From: Gammaproteobacteria bacterium
GTDB lineage: Bacteria > Pseudomonadota > Gammaproteobacteria > Natronospirales > JAJUFS01
Assembly (NCBI GenBank): GCA_033720895.1
Contig: JAWWBS010000009.1
Location: 1-50,477, forward strand
DNA length: 50,477 nucleotides
Reading direction: 5' to 3'
Positions 35,090 through 42,247 of the stretch are shown here, in pieces. The notes beneath the pieces were generated by a model. The model saw only the letters and a list, made by a program, of their open reading frames with translations. It was not told the origin of the DNA and did not search any database. Position numbers and translations under genes: made by a program. Each line of letters opens with the position of its first letter. Positions within the stretch are counted from its first letter, which is position 1.

Positions 35090-35866
35090 TCATTTCCATT
35101 CTGGCTGGAAGAACAGGGCGTCATCCGTGGTGATCATTCGTACCGGGATGCCGTACAGCCGTTCCAGGTTGGCGGGATTCAGCACTTTGTAGGTTTCATC
35201 CAGCACCACTTCGCCATTGCCATACATCAGCAGCACATCGTCACAGAAGCGGGCGGCGTGATTGACGTCGTGCAGCGACATCAACACCAGGCGGTCATGC
35301 TCGCGAGCCAGTTCGCGGAAGCGGCCCAGCAGGCGCATCTGGTGCAACAGGTCGAGCTGGTCCACCGGCTCATCGAGCAGGTAGATCTGCGTGTCCTGCG
35401 CAAGGATGGTGGCGATGGCAAGCCGTCGACGCTCACCGCCCGACAGGGCGTGCACATCGCGCTGTTCAAGCTCGGCCATCCCGGTGGCCTGCAAGGCCTG
35501 GCGGGCCAGCTCGATATCCTCGGGAGATTCCCATTGCCAGAAATCGATATGCGGGTGTCGACCGATCAGTGCCGTTTCCAGGACGCTGGCCGGGAACGGG
35601 TCGTCATACTGCTGCATCAACAACGCCAGCTGGCGTGCCAGCTGGCGTCGACCCAGTTCTTCGGTGGCCTGGCCGTTGATCCTGACCTGTCCTGCATCCT
35701 GCTCGCGCAAACCTGCAATCGTATGCAGCAAGGTGGTCTTGCCAACGCCATTCCCACCCAGGATCCCGATGCAGCGACCGCCCTCGAAGCCTGCTGAAAA
35801 GTCTTCCACGACCTGCTTGCCGGCGATCCGCACGCCCAGTCGGTCGAGTTCCAGCCGCACCCTCAT
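35090..35866 (-). CDS. btuD: Cobalamin ABC transporter ATP-binding protein BtuD
   Basis: 258 aa. A Walker A motif GGNGVGKTTLL, the signature ALSGGERRRLAIATILAQ, Walker B IYLLDEPVDQLD and the switch His in LMSLHDVNHAARFCDDVLLM define an importer ATPase of the FecE/BtuD class. It overlaps btuC by 4 bases (ATGA). The assignment to cobalamin rather than siderophore rests on btuF, btuB, the adenosyltransferase and the riboswitch nearby. Confidence 0.85.
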   Translation of the reverse strand: MRVRLELDRLGVRIAGKQVVEDFSAGFEGGRCIGILGGNGVGKTTLLHTIAGLREQDAGQVRINGQATEELGRRQLARQLALLMQQYDDPFPASVLETALIGRHPHIDFWQWESPEDIELARQALQATGMAELEQRDVHALSGGERRRLAIATILAQDTQIYLLDEPVDQLDLLHQMRLLGRFRELAREHDRLVLMSLHDVNHAARFCDDVLLMYGNGEVVLDETYKVLNPANLERLYGIPVRMITTDDALFFQPEWK

Positions 35867-36849
35867 GCCTGGCTCCGGGAGCGATTCAGCAGGTAGAGGA
35901 ACAGTGGTACACCGATGAAAGCCGTGACCACCCCGACCGGCAATTGTCTTGGCGCCAGGACCGTTCTCGCCAGGGTGTCGGCAATCACCAGCAGGGTCCC
36001 GCCGGCCAGCATGGAGGCCGGCATGAGGCGTCGATGATCTGCGCCGATCACCAGCCGCAGCATGTGCGGCACCACCAGGCCGACGAAGCCGATGCTGCCC
36101 CCTTCGGTGACAGCCACTGCCGTGAAGATGGAAGCCAGCAGGTATATGCCGATATTGAGTTCGCGTGCCGGCACGCCGAGCGTCTTGGCCTGCATTTCAC
36201 CCCGGGCCAGCAGGTTGAGGTGCCGGGAAAAAGGAAACACCAGCAGTCCGCCGACCAGCAGCACCACGAATTCCTGGTAGGGCCGTTGCGAGTACGACAG
36301 GTCGCCCATCAACCAGAACAACATGCTGCGGATGCTGCTGTCCGGTCCCAGCGCCAGCATCAGGCTGATGACCGCGCCCCAGCCGGCGGCCACGACCACG
36401 CCTGTCAGCAACAGTCGAGTCGGAGTCCAGCCGCCTCGGCCGTGAGCAATGGTAAAGACCAGCAGGATGGACACCAGGGCGCCGACGAAGGCCGCCGTCG
36501 ACACCCAGAAGAAACCGAGGCCGAGCATCAGGGTCAGCAGGGCACCAACCGCGGACCCTCCGGACACACCCAGGATGTAGGGGTCCGCCAGCGGGTTGCG
36601 CAGCAAGACCTGCATCAAGGCGCCCGACATGGCCAGCAGCCCGCCGGTTGCGAAGGCTGCGACCGCGCGCGGCCAGCGCAATTCAAGGACCAGCGTCGTC
36701 GCCAGGCTGGAGCCCTCGCCACGAATGACCGCCAGTACGTCCGCCGGCGCGAGATTGACGCTGCCGATCATCAGCGCCAGCGCCATGGCCGCCATGGCCG
36801 CCAGCAACAGCGCGACGAAGCTTGCAAGCACTTCAACGCGAGTGGTCAT
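35863..36849 (-). CDS. btuC: Cobalamin ABC transporter permease BtuC
   Basis: 328 aa, about ten transmembrane helices of the FecCD/BtuC family. Landmarks are LRWPRAVAAFATGGLLAMSGALMQ, NPLADPYILGVSGGSAVGA, and GSIGFVGLVVPHMLRLVIGADHR, the coupling region to the ATPase. The ATG 36849 starts the first hydrophobic helix; the frame upstream of it is not conserved. No riboswitch or Fur-like site was seen in the 117-base gap to rppH, which is divergent. Confidence 0.86.
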   Translation of the reverse strand: MTTRVEVLASFVALLLAAMAAMALALMIGSVNLAPADVLAVIRGEGSSLATTLVLELRWPRAVAAFATGGLLAMSGALMQVLLRNPLADPYILGVSGGSAVGALLTLMLGLGFFWVSTAAFVGALVSILLVFTIAHGRGGWTPTRLLLTGVVVAAGWGAVISLMLALGPDSSIRSMLFWLMGDLSYSQRPYQEFVVLLVGGLLVFPFSRHLNLLARGEMQAKTLGVPARELNIGIYLLASIFTAVAVTEGGSIGFVGLVVPHMLRLVIGADHRRLMPASMLAGGTLLVIADTLARTVLAPRQLPVGVVTAFIGVPLFLYLLNRSRSQA

Positions 36850-36966
36850 GCCTGCCTGCCGGGAATGTGAAAATGATCGACATTCGCTGATTGTAAACGG
36901 AACGCTCACCCACGCCGAGGGGCGATTCCGTTAGAATCGCGGCTGAGATCGACAGGACAGGGAACC

Positions 36967-37470
36967 ATGATCGACGCGGACGGCTTTCGCGCCAACATCG
37001 GCATCATCATCATGAACGAGCAGCGCAAGCTGTTCTGGGCTCGACGCGTGGGCAACACCGGCTGGCAGTTTCCGCAGGGCGGCATGCTGGAAGGTGAAAC
37101 GCCGCTGGATGCCATGTATCGCGAGCTGGCGGAGGAAACGGGACTGCAACCGGAGCATGTCGAGCTGGTGCAGGAATCGAGACGCTGGTTGCGATACCGC
37201 CTGCCCGAGCAGTACGTCCGACGCCACTCCAGTCCCCTGTGCATCGGCCAGAAGCAACGCTGGTTCCTGCTGGACTTCAAGGCAGGCAGCAAGGATATCG
37301 ACCTTGCCGTGACATCGAGTCCCGAGTTCGATCAATGGCGCTGGGTGGACTACTGGGAGCCGGTTCGACAGGTCGTGCACTTCAAGAAGCGGGTATACCG
37401 GGCAGCGCTGGGAGAGTTTGTCGAGCGGGTGCATCCCGATGGCAAGCTGCCTAGGACGCCATCACTCTGA
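36967..37470 (+). CDS. rppH: RNA pyrophosphohydrolase RppH
   Basis: 167 aa Nudix hydrolase that removes pyrophosphate from mRNA 5' ends to start RNase E decay. The N-terminus [20 protein letters not shown] and the Nudix box [23 protein letters not shown] are diagnostic, and [18 protein letters not shown] is the typical C-terminal part. A -10-like TAGAAT lies at 36932-36937. Its 3' end overlaps the convergent PepSY gene by 9 bases. Confidence 0.95.
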   Translation: MIDADGFRANIGIIIMNEQRKLFWARRVGNTGWQFPQGGMLEGETPLDAMYRELAEETGLQPEHVELVQESRRWLRYRLPEQYVRRHSSPLCIGQKQRWFLLDFKAGSKDIDLAVTSSPEFDQWRWVDYWEPVRQVVHFKKRVYRAALGEFVERVHPDGKLPRTPSL

Positions 37471-38256
37471 TTCTCGAGCTCGCTGCAGGCTCTGGCGCTG
37501 CCGACGTCGGGCACGAGCGCGTTGCTGCCAGATCCAGATGCCGCTCAATGCCAGCAACAACAGCGCAATGCCCGCTGCGTCAGCCACCCAGACACCCGTC
37601 ATGCCGAAGAGGCGTCCCGAATGCAGGTCCAGCCACAGTCGCTCCTGGTTCAGGCGACTGGCACGAATCTCTCCTGCCAGGTCGGTGAGCAAGGCAGCCG
37701 GGATGGCTCGTGGCTCGGGAGAACGAATCGTCCGGGCGCCCGTCAGTCGCTCGAAGCCCAGCAGTTCCTCGTCTGCCGAGTAACTGGCCAGCAGCGTGCG
37801 GAACAGGAAACCCTTCTCGCTTGCTTCGGCGGCGATGATGTCGCCCTGGCCGGCCGTGAACGGAATCTCTTCTACCAGGATGCCATCCTCGGTGTAGAGC
37901 TGGATGGCGTCGGCAAAGACGATGATGAAGCCATAGCTGGCAGGCAGGGCAGTGACCATGGGCTGCGGCTTGGCAACTTTCAGCCGGTCGATGTAAACGC
38001 GGTTGCCCGCATCAACGATCCAGCGGCCAGCGATCTCATGACCTTCCAGCGAATCCGGCTTCGGGATGTTGTAGATATCCAGCAACCACTCGCTGTTCAC
38101 CGGCTGCTCGGCGAGTGCCAGGTCTTCGGTGTGGTTCAGCACGATCCCGCTGATCGCCAGCCAGGCAGCGAATATGGCCGCGGCGAGGCCCAGGTAGCGA
38201 TGCCATAGGTACCAGGAACGCAGCTTTTCGACGATCTGTCGCTTCCGCGGTGCCAT
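37462..38256 (-). CDS. PepSY-associated transmembrane protein
   Basis: 264 aa. An N-terminal helix (residues ~18-38, [20 protein letters not shown] followed by IVLNHTEDL), a ~170-residue extracytoplasmic part and a C-terminal helix (~225-245) after [12 protein letters not shown]. This matches the PepSY_TM-like family found with ferric reductases and iron-regulated uptake genes. Histidines in WHRY, LNHTE and DLHSG lie at membrane edges and could bind heme. It starts 2 bases after the FMN-binding gene (ATG 38256), and is the last gene of a Fur-box-controlled operon. It probably carries electrons through the inner membrane to the FMN-binding partner, by inference. Confidence 0.8.
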   Translation of the reverse strand: MAPRKRQIVEKLRSWYLWHRYLGLAAAIFAAWLAISGIVLNHTEDLALAEQPVNSEWLLDIYNIPKPDSLEGHEIAGRWIVDAGNRVYIDRLKVAKPQPMVTALPASYGFIIVFADAIQLYTEDGILVEEIPFTAGQGDIIAAEASEKGFLFRTLLASYSADEELLGFERLTGARTIRSPEPRAIPAALLTDLAGEIRASRLNQERLWLDLHSGRLFGMTGVWVADAAGIALLLLALSGIWIWQQRARARRRQRQSLQRARESE

Positions 38257-38258
38257 CG

Positions 38259-38828
38259 TTATCCGGACTCCTTGGCCGCCTGGCGGACCTGGCTGTCCAG
38301 GTAGAGCGCCAGCTCGGCCATGCGCCGCATGGCGCTGACGGAAAGGGTTGCGCCGGTGATGTTGTCGATGGATGAATCCAGCCGGTGCTCGGTCGTCAGC
38401 GACACGCCGAGGAACTGCTTGGTGAAGAAGTCGTAACGGACTTCCCAACCGCGTGATTCACGGAACGCCAGCACCTCGACACGGCGAAGCGCGCCGTCCT
38501 CGATGATGAAGCCTGCCGTGATGGGCTTTTCGCGGCCGATTTCATCCAGTATCCACGCTGATGTGTTGTCGCGCTGCCAGTAACGAACCCTGAGAGAATT
38601 CGGCTTGTGACCGAGTATCTTCTTGGCGGTTTCACCCTTCGCGCCAGTCAGCCAGATCAGCGATGGCTCGGGCGTCGTCTCGCCGAACGTGCCGTGCAGG
38701 AATTCCGCTGCGGAGAGGTACTGTTCATCAGCAGCAAGTGATGACGTGCTGACAAGCAACAAGAGGCCTGCGGACATGATCCGCAGGCCTCTCGCAAAGC
38801 ACTTCATGTTGACTGCAATGTCAGCCAT
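38259..38828 (-). CDS. FMN-binding domain protein with ApbE flavinylation motif
   Basis: 189 aa with an N-terminal signal or anchor (hydrophobic core residues ~18-32, ending near SSLAA). The C-terminal FMN_bind domain contains DNITGATLS (Asp155-Ser163), a full match to the ApbE target D-x2-[ST]-G-A-[ST]-x-[ST]; Thr161 is the predicted FMN-linked residue. I use ATG 38828, which has AAGGA 6 bases upstream and follows the porin stop by 8 bases; ATGs at 38807 and inside the hairpin loop (38777) are alternatives. The apbE gene is 24 kb away. A periplasmic electron carrier is the expected role. Confidence 0.85.
   Translation of the reverse strand: MADIAVNMKCFARGLRIMSAGLLLLVSTSSLAADEQYLSAAEFLHGTFGETTPEPSLIWLTGAKGETAKKILGHKPNSLRVRYWQRDNTSAWILDEIGREKPITAGFIIEDGALRRVEVLAFRESRGWEVRYDFFTKQFLGVSLTTEHRLDSSIDNITGATLSVSAMRRMAELALYLDSQVRQAAKESG
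38762..38792. repeat. Perfect 13-bp inverted repeat within the 5' end of the FMN-binding gene
   Basis: AGAGGCCTGCGGA pairs perfectly with TCCGCAGGCCTCT around a 5-base loop. It lies 45-75 bases downstream of the porin stop and inside codons ~13-22 of the FMN-binding gene. It has no T-run. It could slow transcription or protect the porin mRNA 3' end, giving more porin than downstream products, or cover the in-frame ATG in its loop. Confidence 0.75.
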
Positions 38829-38836
38829 TCATGTCC

Positions 38837-39946
38837 TTAGAACTGGTAACCAATACCGAGGTTGAAGCCTTCGTCATTGCCGGCATCATCCTGTTCCATG
38901 ATGTCGAACTTCACCACGACGTTCTTGTGCGGCCAGTAGTTGAAGCCGATGTTGGTCTGGCTGATCTCGGTTTCGCCGATACCACCATTGTCCCATGCGC
39001 CCTGGCGAACGAACACGCCGAACTGCTGGTTGAAGCGCCAGCTGGCTTCACCATAGTAACCGTCCTGCTTGTCGCGCTCGATGGCCGCGGGTGCATCGCC
39101 ATCGATACTCCAGCCTGCATACAGCGCGGTCAGCGTCAGCGGGCCATTGTTCCAGCGGACGTGGGTTTCGATCAGCGTGCCCGCATCCGACTGCGGCACG
39201 GTGCCCTGCGTCAGGTCGCCCTGGTGGAAGAAGGAGGCAGCGATCTCGAGGCCGGCAATGCCGGTGTACTTCAGGCGGCCGGAGTAGGCCAGCTCTTCGG
39301 CGACGGCTTCGGCGACCTTCTGGCGACCACCGCGGATGGCGAACGTGTCATCCGTATTAAGGCCGGAGTGCACGCCGAGGTCGTAGGACAGGCCACTCGA
39401 ACCGAAGTTGCCGGTCACGGCCACGCCACCTTCCCACCACGTCGTCGGCAGGATGTTCTTTTCGATCGGATTGCGTTCCACGCCGTAGAAGGTGTTCGGC
39501 TCGTGGGTTTCGTTCAGCAGGCCGACCGGCATCAGGAACAGGCCGCCCTTGATGCGGGTGCGCTCGGTGACGTCGAATTCGACGTAGGCCTGTTCCAGCT
39601 CGATCTCGCCAGGCTTGCCTTCGCCAGCCAGGGCATGTTCCAGCTCGACTTCCGAGAAGAAGCGAATGTCGCTGTTGAACTCGTGGTTGAAGAACAGCAC
39701 GAAGCGATGGAAATCGATCTCGTCCCCGGAATCCAGGCTGTTGTAGTGCAGCTCGCCGTAGCCACCGATGCTGGTGCTGCCGTCACTCACGTTTTCGCGC
39801 TTGCCGACCAGGGAGTCGATCTCTTCCTGCTGGGCCTTGATGATTTCGTAGAGCTCTTCGTTGCTCGGGGTGTTTTCGGCGGCCAGGGCGCCATTCAGGG
39901 GCAGCAGCATCGCGCTGGCTGCAAGCATCAACCACTTCTTGTTCAT
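38837..39946 (-). CDS. Porin of the OprO/OprP-like (phosphate-selective porin) type
   Basis: 369 aa. The signal peptide covers residues 1-~23 (ending GALAA); a short coiled-coil segment (NEELYEIIKAQQEEIDSLVG) follows, as in OprO/P-type porins, then a barrel of alternating strands (GGYGELHYNSLDSG, FRFFSEVELEHA-like) ending with Phe (IGYQF). GAGGA lies 5 bases before ATG 39946. It is the first gene of the operon with the FMN-binding and PepSY genes. Fur-like sites in its promoter suggest iron-starvation expression, and a role in passing iron complexes or other small solutes is possible; phosphate selectivity is not shown. Confidence 0.82.
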   Translation of the reverse strand: MNKKWLMLAASAMLLPLNGALAAENTPSNEELYEIIKAQQEEIDSLVGKRENVSDGSTSIGGYGELHYNSLDSGDEIDFHRFVLFFNHEFNSDIRFFSEVELEHALAGEGKPGEIELEQAYVEFDVTERTRIKGGLFLMPVGLLNETHEPNTFYGVERNPIEKNILPTTWWEGGVAVTGNFGSSGLSYDLGVHSGLNTDDTFAIRGGRQKVAEAVAEELAYSGRLKYTGIAGLEIAASFFHQGDLTQGTVPQSDAGTLIETHVRWNNGPLTLTALYAGWSIDGDAPAAIERDKQDGYYGEASWRFNQQFGVFVRQGAWDNGGIGETEISQTNIGFNYWPHKNVVVKFDIMEQDDAGNDEGFNLGIGYQF

Positions 39947-40019
39947 GATGTCCTCTTCAAAGGTTGGGATTGCCATGTCGGCCTGCCGTCTAGGCGGCTT
40001 GAGCCTCGATTTCGCCGGC

Positions 40020-40048
40020 AGTGTAGAGGCTCAGGAACGCAAATGCAA
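40020..40048 (-). promoter_or_regulatory. Predicted promoter of the porin operon
   Basis: On the minus strand TTGCAT (40048-40043) and TACACT (40025-40020) are separated by 17 bases. The -35 hexamer overlaps the Fur-like site at 40045-40063, so a bound repressor would block RNA polymerase. Confidence 0.5.
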
Positions 40049-40063
40049 ATCATTCTCATTTCG
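40045..40063. promoter_or_regulatory. Fur-box-like operator 1 (porin operon)
   Basis: GCAAATCATTCTCATTTCG matches 12 of 19 positions of the Fur consensus GATAATGATAATCATTATC when read on the minus strand. The 16-base string AAATCATTCTCATTTC recurs exactly at 40373-40388. Confidence 0.7.
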
Positions 40064-40104
40064 ATTTAGTACGAATGTGGACCATTGTTGAGAATGTTTG
40101 ATAG

Positions 40105-40134
40105 TTGACAATCATTCTCATCTAGGGGAATAAT
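40105..40134 (+). promoter_or_regulatory. bfd promoter with overlapping Fur-box-like operator 2
   Basis: TTGACA (40105-40110) and AATAAT (40129-40134) are 18 bases apart. The spacer and -35 contain GACAATCATTCTCATCTAG (40107-40125), again 12 of 19 to the Fur consensus on the minus strand. The implied transcription start falls at or very near the bfd ATG at 40141, suggesting a leaderless or nearly leaderless message. Confidence 0.6.
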
Positions 40135-40140
40135 GGCCCC

Positions 40141-40368
40141 ATGTACGTATGCATCTGCAATGCTGTCACTGACTCGACGATCCGCGAGGAAGCGCGGAGC
40201 GGCTGCTGTTCCCTGCGCGAACTCAGCCAGAGTACGGGCTGTGGCACCACCTGCGGCAAGTGTGCCCGGCAGGCTCGCGAAATCCTGGCGGAAGAGATGG
40301 CGGCCCAGCAGGATGCCAGTCGTCAGCAGCCCCCTGCTGCGGACAACGACGATCATTTCGCGGCCTGA
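40141..40368 (+). CDS. bfd: Bacterioferritin-associated ferredoxin Bfd
   Basis: 75 aa. A [2Fe-2S] BFD-fold domain with Cys4, Cys6, Cys38 and Cys41 (MYVCICNAVTD and CGTTCGKCAR), the same positions as in E. coli Bfd. It donates electrons to the heme of bacterioferritin to release stored iron. The C-terminal ~20 residues are a disordered polar tail. It lies upstream of bfr with a Fur-like site on both sides; iron-starvation induction, as known for bfd in other bacteria, is expected. Confidence 0.92.
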   Translation: MYVCICNAVTDSTIREEARSGCCSLRELSQSTGCGTTCGKCARQAREILAEEMAAQQDASRQQPPAADNDDHFAA

Positions 40369-40371
40369 ATC

Positions 40372-40390
40372 TAAATCATTCTCATTTCAC
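40372..40390. promoter_or_regulatory. Fur-box-like operator 3 (between bfd and bfr)
   Basis: TAAATCATTCTCATTTCAC has the same core as operator 1. It begins 3 bases after the bfd stop and 132 bases before the bfr ATG. It may control bfr or serve as an additional Fur-binding site. A weak -10-like TATGCT lies further down near 40452. Confidence 0.6.
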
Positions 40391-40521
40391 ATTCGTCAAT
40401 AAAAACAAAGATTTAGCCCGGCCCTCCCTGTGCAGCTGCCGCGTGCTGCGCTATGCTTTTCGCACGCTGGAATCGTTCCAGATTCCTCAATGCCGACAGC
40501 GAGCAAGACACAGGAGACGTC

Positions 40522-40998
40522 ATGAAAGGCGACAAGAAGGTCATCGAATTCCTCAACAAGGCTCTGACCAACGAGCTGACCGCAATCAACCAGTATTTCC
40601 TCCATTCCCGCATGTTCAAGGATTGGGGCCTCAGCAAGCTGGCTGACAAGGAATACGAGGAGTCGATCGATGAGATGAAGCATGCCGACATGCTGATCGA
40701 GCGGATCCTGTTCCTCGAGGGCCTGCCAAACCTGCAGGATCTCGGCAAGCTGATGATTGGCGAGAACACCGAGGAAATCCTGCAGTGCGATCTCAAGATC
40801 GAGCACCAGGCCATTCCGGTGCTGCACGAAGCCATTGCGCATTGCGAGGCCTGTGGCGATTACGTGTCCCGCGCCCTGTTCACCGACATCCTCGAGTCCG
40901 AGGAAGAGCATGTGGACTGGCTGGAGACGCAGCTGGAGCTGATCGAGAAAGTCGGCATCCAGAATTACAACCAGTCGCAGATGACCGCTGCCGACTGA
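40522..40998 (+). CDS. bfr: Bacterioferritin
   Basis: 158 aa. Iron-storage heme ferritin. Ferroxidase residues Glu18, Glu51 and His54 and the heme ligand Met52 are visible ([17 protein letters not shown]), and the second set lies in [17 protein letters not shown] and [15 protein letters not shown] 40522 has GGAG 6 bases upstream; an upstream in-frame start at 40453 lacks similarity. It ends before a strong terminator. Confidence 0.95.
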   Translation: MKGDKKVIEFLNKALTNELTAINQYFLHSRMFKDWGLSKLADKEYEESIDEMKHADMLIERILFLEGLPNLQDLGKLMIGENTEEILQCDLKIEHQAIPVLHEAIAHCEACGDYVSRALFTDILESEEEHVDWLETQLELIEKVGIQNYNQSQMTAAD

Positions 40999-41020
40999 TC
41001 GGAACATTCCGATGGCAAGA

Positions 41021-41049
41021 AAAAAGCCGCCCTTCCGGGCGGCTTTTTT
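41021..41049. terminator. Intrinsic terminator between bfr and peroxiredoxin genes
   Basis: AAAAAGCCGCCC and GGGCGGCTTTTTT flank the loop TTCC; the stem is perfect and flanked by A- and T-runs on the two sides, so it serves both convergent genes. Confidence 0.88.
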
Positions 41050-41069
41050 GTCGCGCTGGCTGCAGCGCT

Positions 41070-41675
41070 TCAGAGCTTGTCGGCGCTCTTGGCCAGGTAG
41101 TCGGCCACGCCTTCCGGGTTGGCCTTCATGCCGGCATCACCCTTCTGCCAGCCCGCCGGGCAGACATCGCCGTTTTCTTCCCAGAACTGCAGCGCATCGA
41201 CAGTGCGGATGATTTCGTCGATGTTGCGACCGATCGGGTCGTCATTGACGGTCTGGCTCATGACCTTGCCGTCCTTGTCGATCAGGAACACGCCGCGGAA
41301 CGCCACCGAGCCGTCAGGGGCTTCGACGCCGTAATCGCGCACGATCTGGTGGTTGATGTCAGCCGCCATGGTGAACTTCACATGGCCGATGCCACCCTTG
41401 TCGACCGGGGTGTTGCGCCAGGCATTGTGGGTGAAGTGCGAATCGATGGAGACGGCCACGACTTCCACATTGCGCTCCTTGAACTGGTCCATGCGGTGGT
41501 CCAGCGCAATCAGCTCGGACGGGCACACGAAGGTGAAGTCCAGCGGGTAGAAGAACACGATGCGGTACTTGCCCTTGGTATCTTCGAGGAACTTGAAATC
41601 ATCGACGATCTTGCCGTCGCCCAGCACTGCCGGGCAGGTGAAATCGGGTGCCTTGCGGCCTACGAGCACGCTCAT
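41070..41675 (-). CDS. 2-Cys peroxiredoxin (AhpC/Prx1 class)
   Basis: 201 aa. It reduces hydrogen peroxide and organic peroxides. The peroxidatic Cys51 is in FYPLDFTFVCPSE and the resolving Cys172 in GDVCPAGW, as in the typical 2-Cys Prx1/AhpC class. AGGAGG lies upstream of the ATG at 41675. No ahpF is adjacent, so the reductant (thioredoxin or another) is unknown. It is next to the iron-storage genes, which fits oxidative-stress defence. Confidence 0.93.
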   Translation of the reverse strand: MSVLVGRKAPDFTCPAVLGDGKIVDDFKFLEDTKGKYRIVFFYPLDFTFVCPSELIALDHRMDQFKERNVEVVAVSIDSHFTHNAWRNTPVDKGGIGHVKFTMAADINHQIVRDYGVEAPDGSVAFRGVFLIDKDGKVMSQTVNDDPIGRNIDEIIRTVDALQFWEENGDVCPAGWQKGDAGMKANPEGVADYLAKSADKL

Positions 41676-41778
41676 GCTTGCCTCCTGAATGTCACGGTTG
41701 TGAATTTACGATGGGTCGAAAAACCTTGGAAGGGTTCTAATTCTAGCATGCCCTCCGGGCTTGGCGAGACCCCCTGCC

Positions 41779-41799
41779 GAAGCCGTTCAGAACGGCTTC
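41779..41799 (-). terminator. Hairpin across the hemJ stop codon
   Basis: GAAGCCGTT and AACGGCTTC pair perfectly around a 3-base loop. The stop codon of hemJ is within the repeat. There is no T-run, so termination strength is uncertain. Confidence 0.4.
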
Positions 41800-42218
41800 A
41801 GCGTGGCCAGCAGCACAATGGCGACCAGCAGCACGGCGGGCACTTCGTTGAACCAGCGGTACCAGGCGTGGCTGCGGGTATTGGCGTCGCGGGCGAAAAC
41901 CTTGACCAGCCGGCTGCACCAGATGGTGTAAGCCGTCAGCAGCACCAGCAATCCGAGCTTGGCGTGCAGCCAGCCCATCTGGCCATAGGCACTCCAGGCA
42001 TAGGCGGCCAGCATCGCAATGCCGGCGATCCAGGTGAGTCCCATGCCGATGTGAGTGATGATCATCAGCTTGCGTTCCATCACCTTGAAGCGCGCCTTGC
42101 CCGCTTCGTCGGTGGTTTCGCAGTGGTAGACGAACAGCCGTGGCAGGTAAAAGATGCCTGCGAACCAGGTCACCATGAAAATGATGTGCAGTGCTTGCAG
42201 CCAGCCGTGTGATTGCAT
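41787..42218 (-). CDS. hemJ: Protoporphyrinogen oxidase HemJ-like membrane protein
   Basis: 143 aa, four predicted transmembrane helices. LQALHIIFMVTWFAGIFYLPRLFVYH and the helix with MGLTWIAGIAMLA are characteristic of HemJ (UPF0093), which oxidises protoporphyrinogen IX in many bacteria that lack HemG and HemY. The conserved His of LHIIF and the WYRWFNEVPA end are present. It lies downstream of the CLC gene (29 bases), and is upstream of the peroxiredoxin gene. Confidence 0.87.
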   Translation of the reverse strand: MQSHGWLQALHIIFMVTWFAGIFYLPRLFVYHCETTDEAGKARFKVMERKLMIITHIGMGLTWIAGIAMLAAYAWSAYGQMGWLHAKLGLLVLLTAYTIWCSRLVKVFARDANTRSHAWYRWFNEVPAVLLVAIVLLATLKPF

Positions 42219-42247
42219 GTGATTGTCCTCTCAGGTCGGAAACAGGG

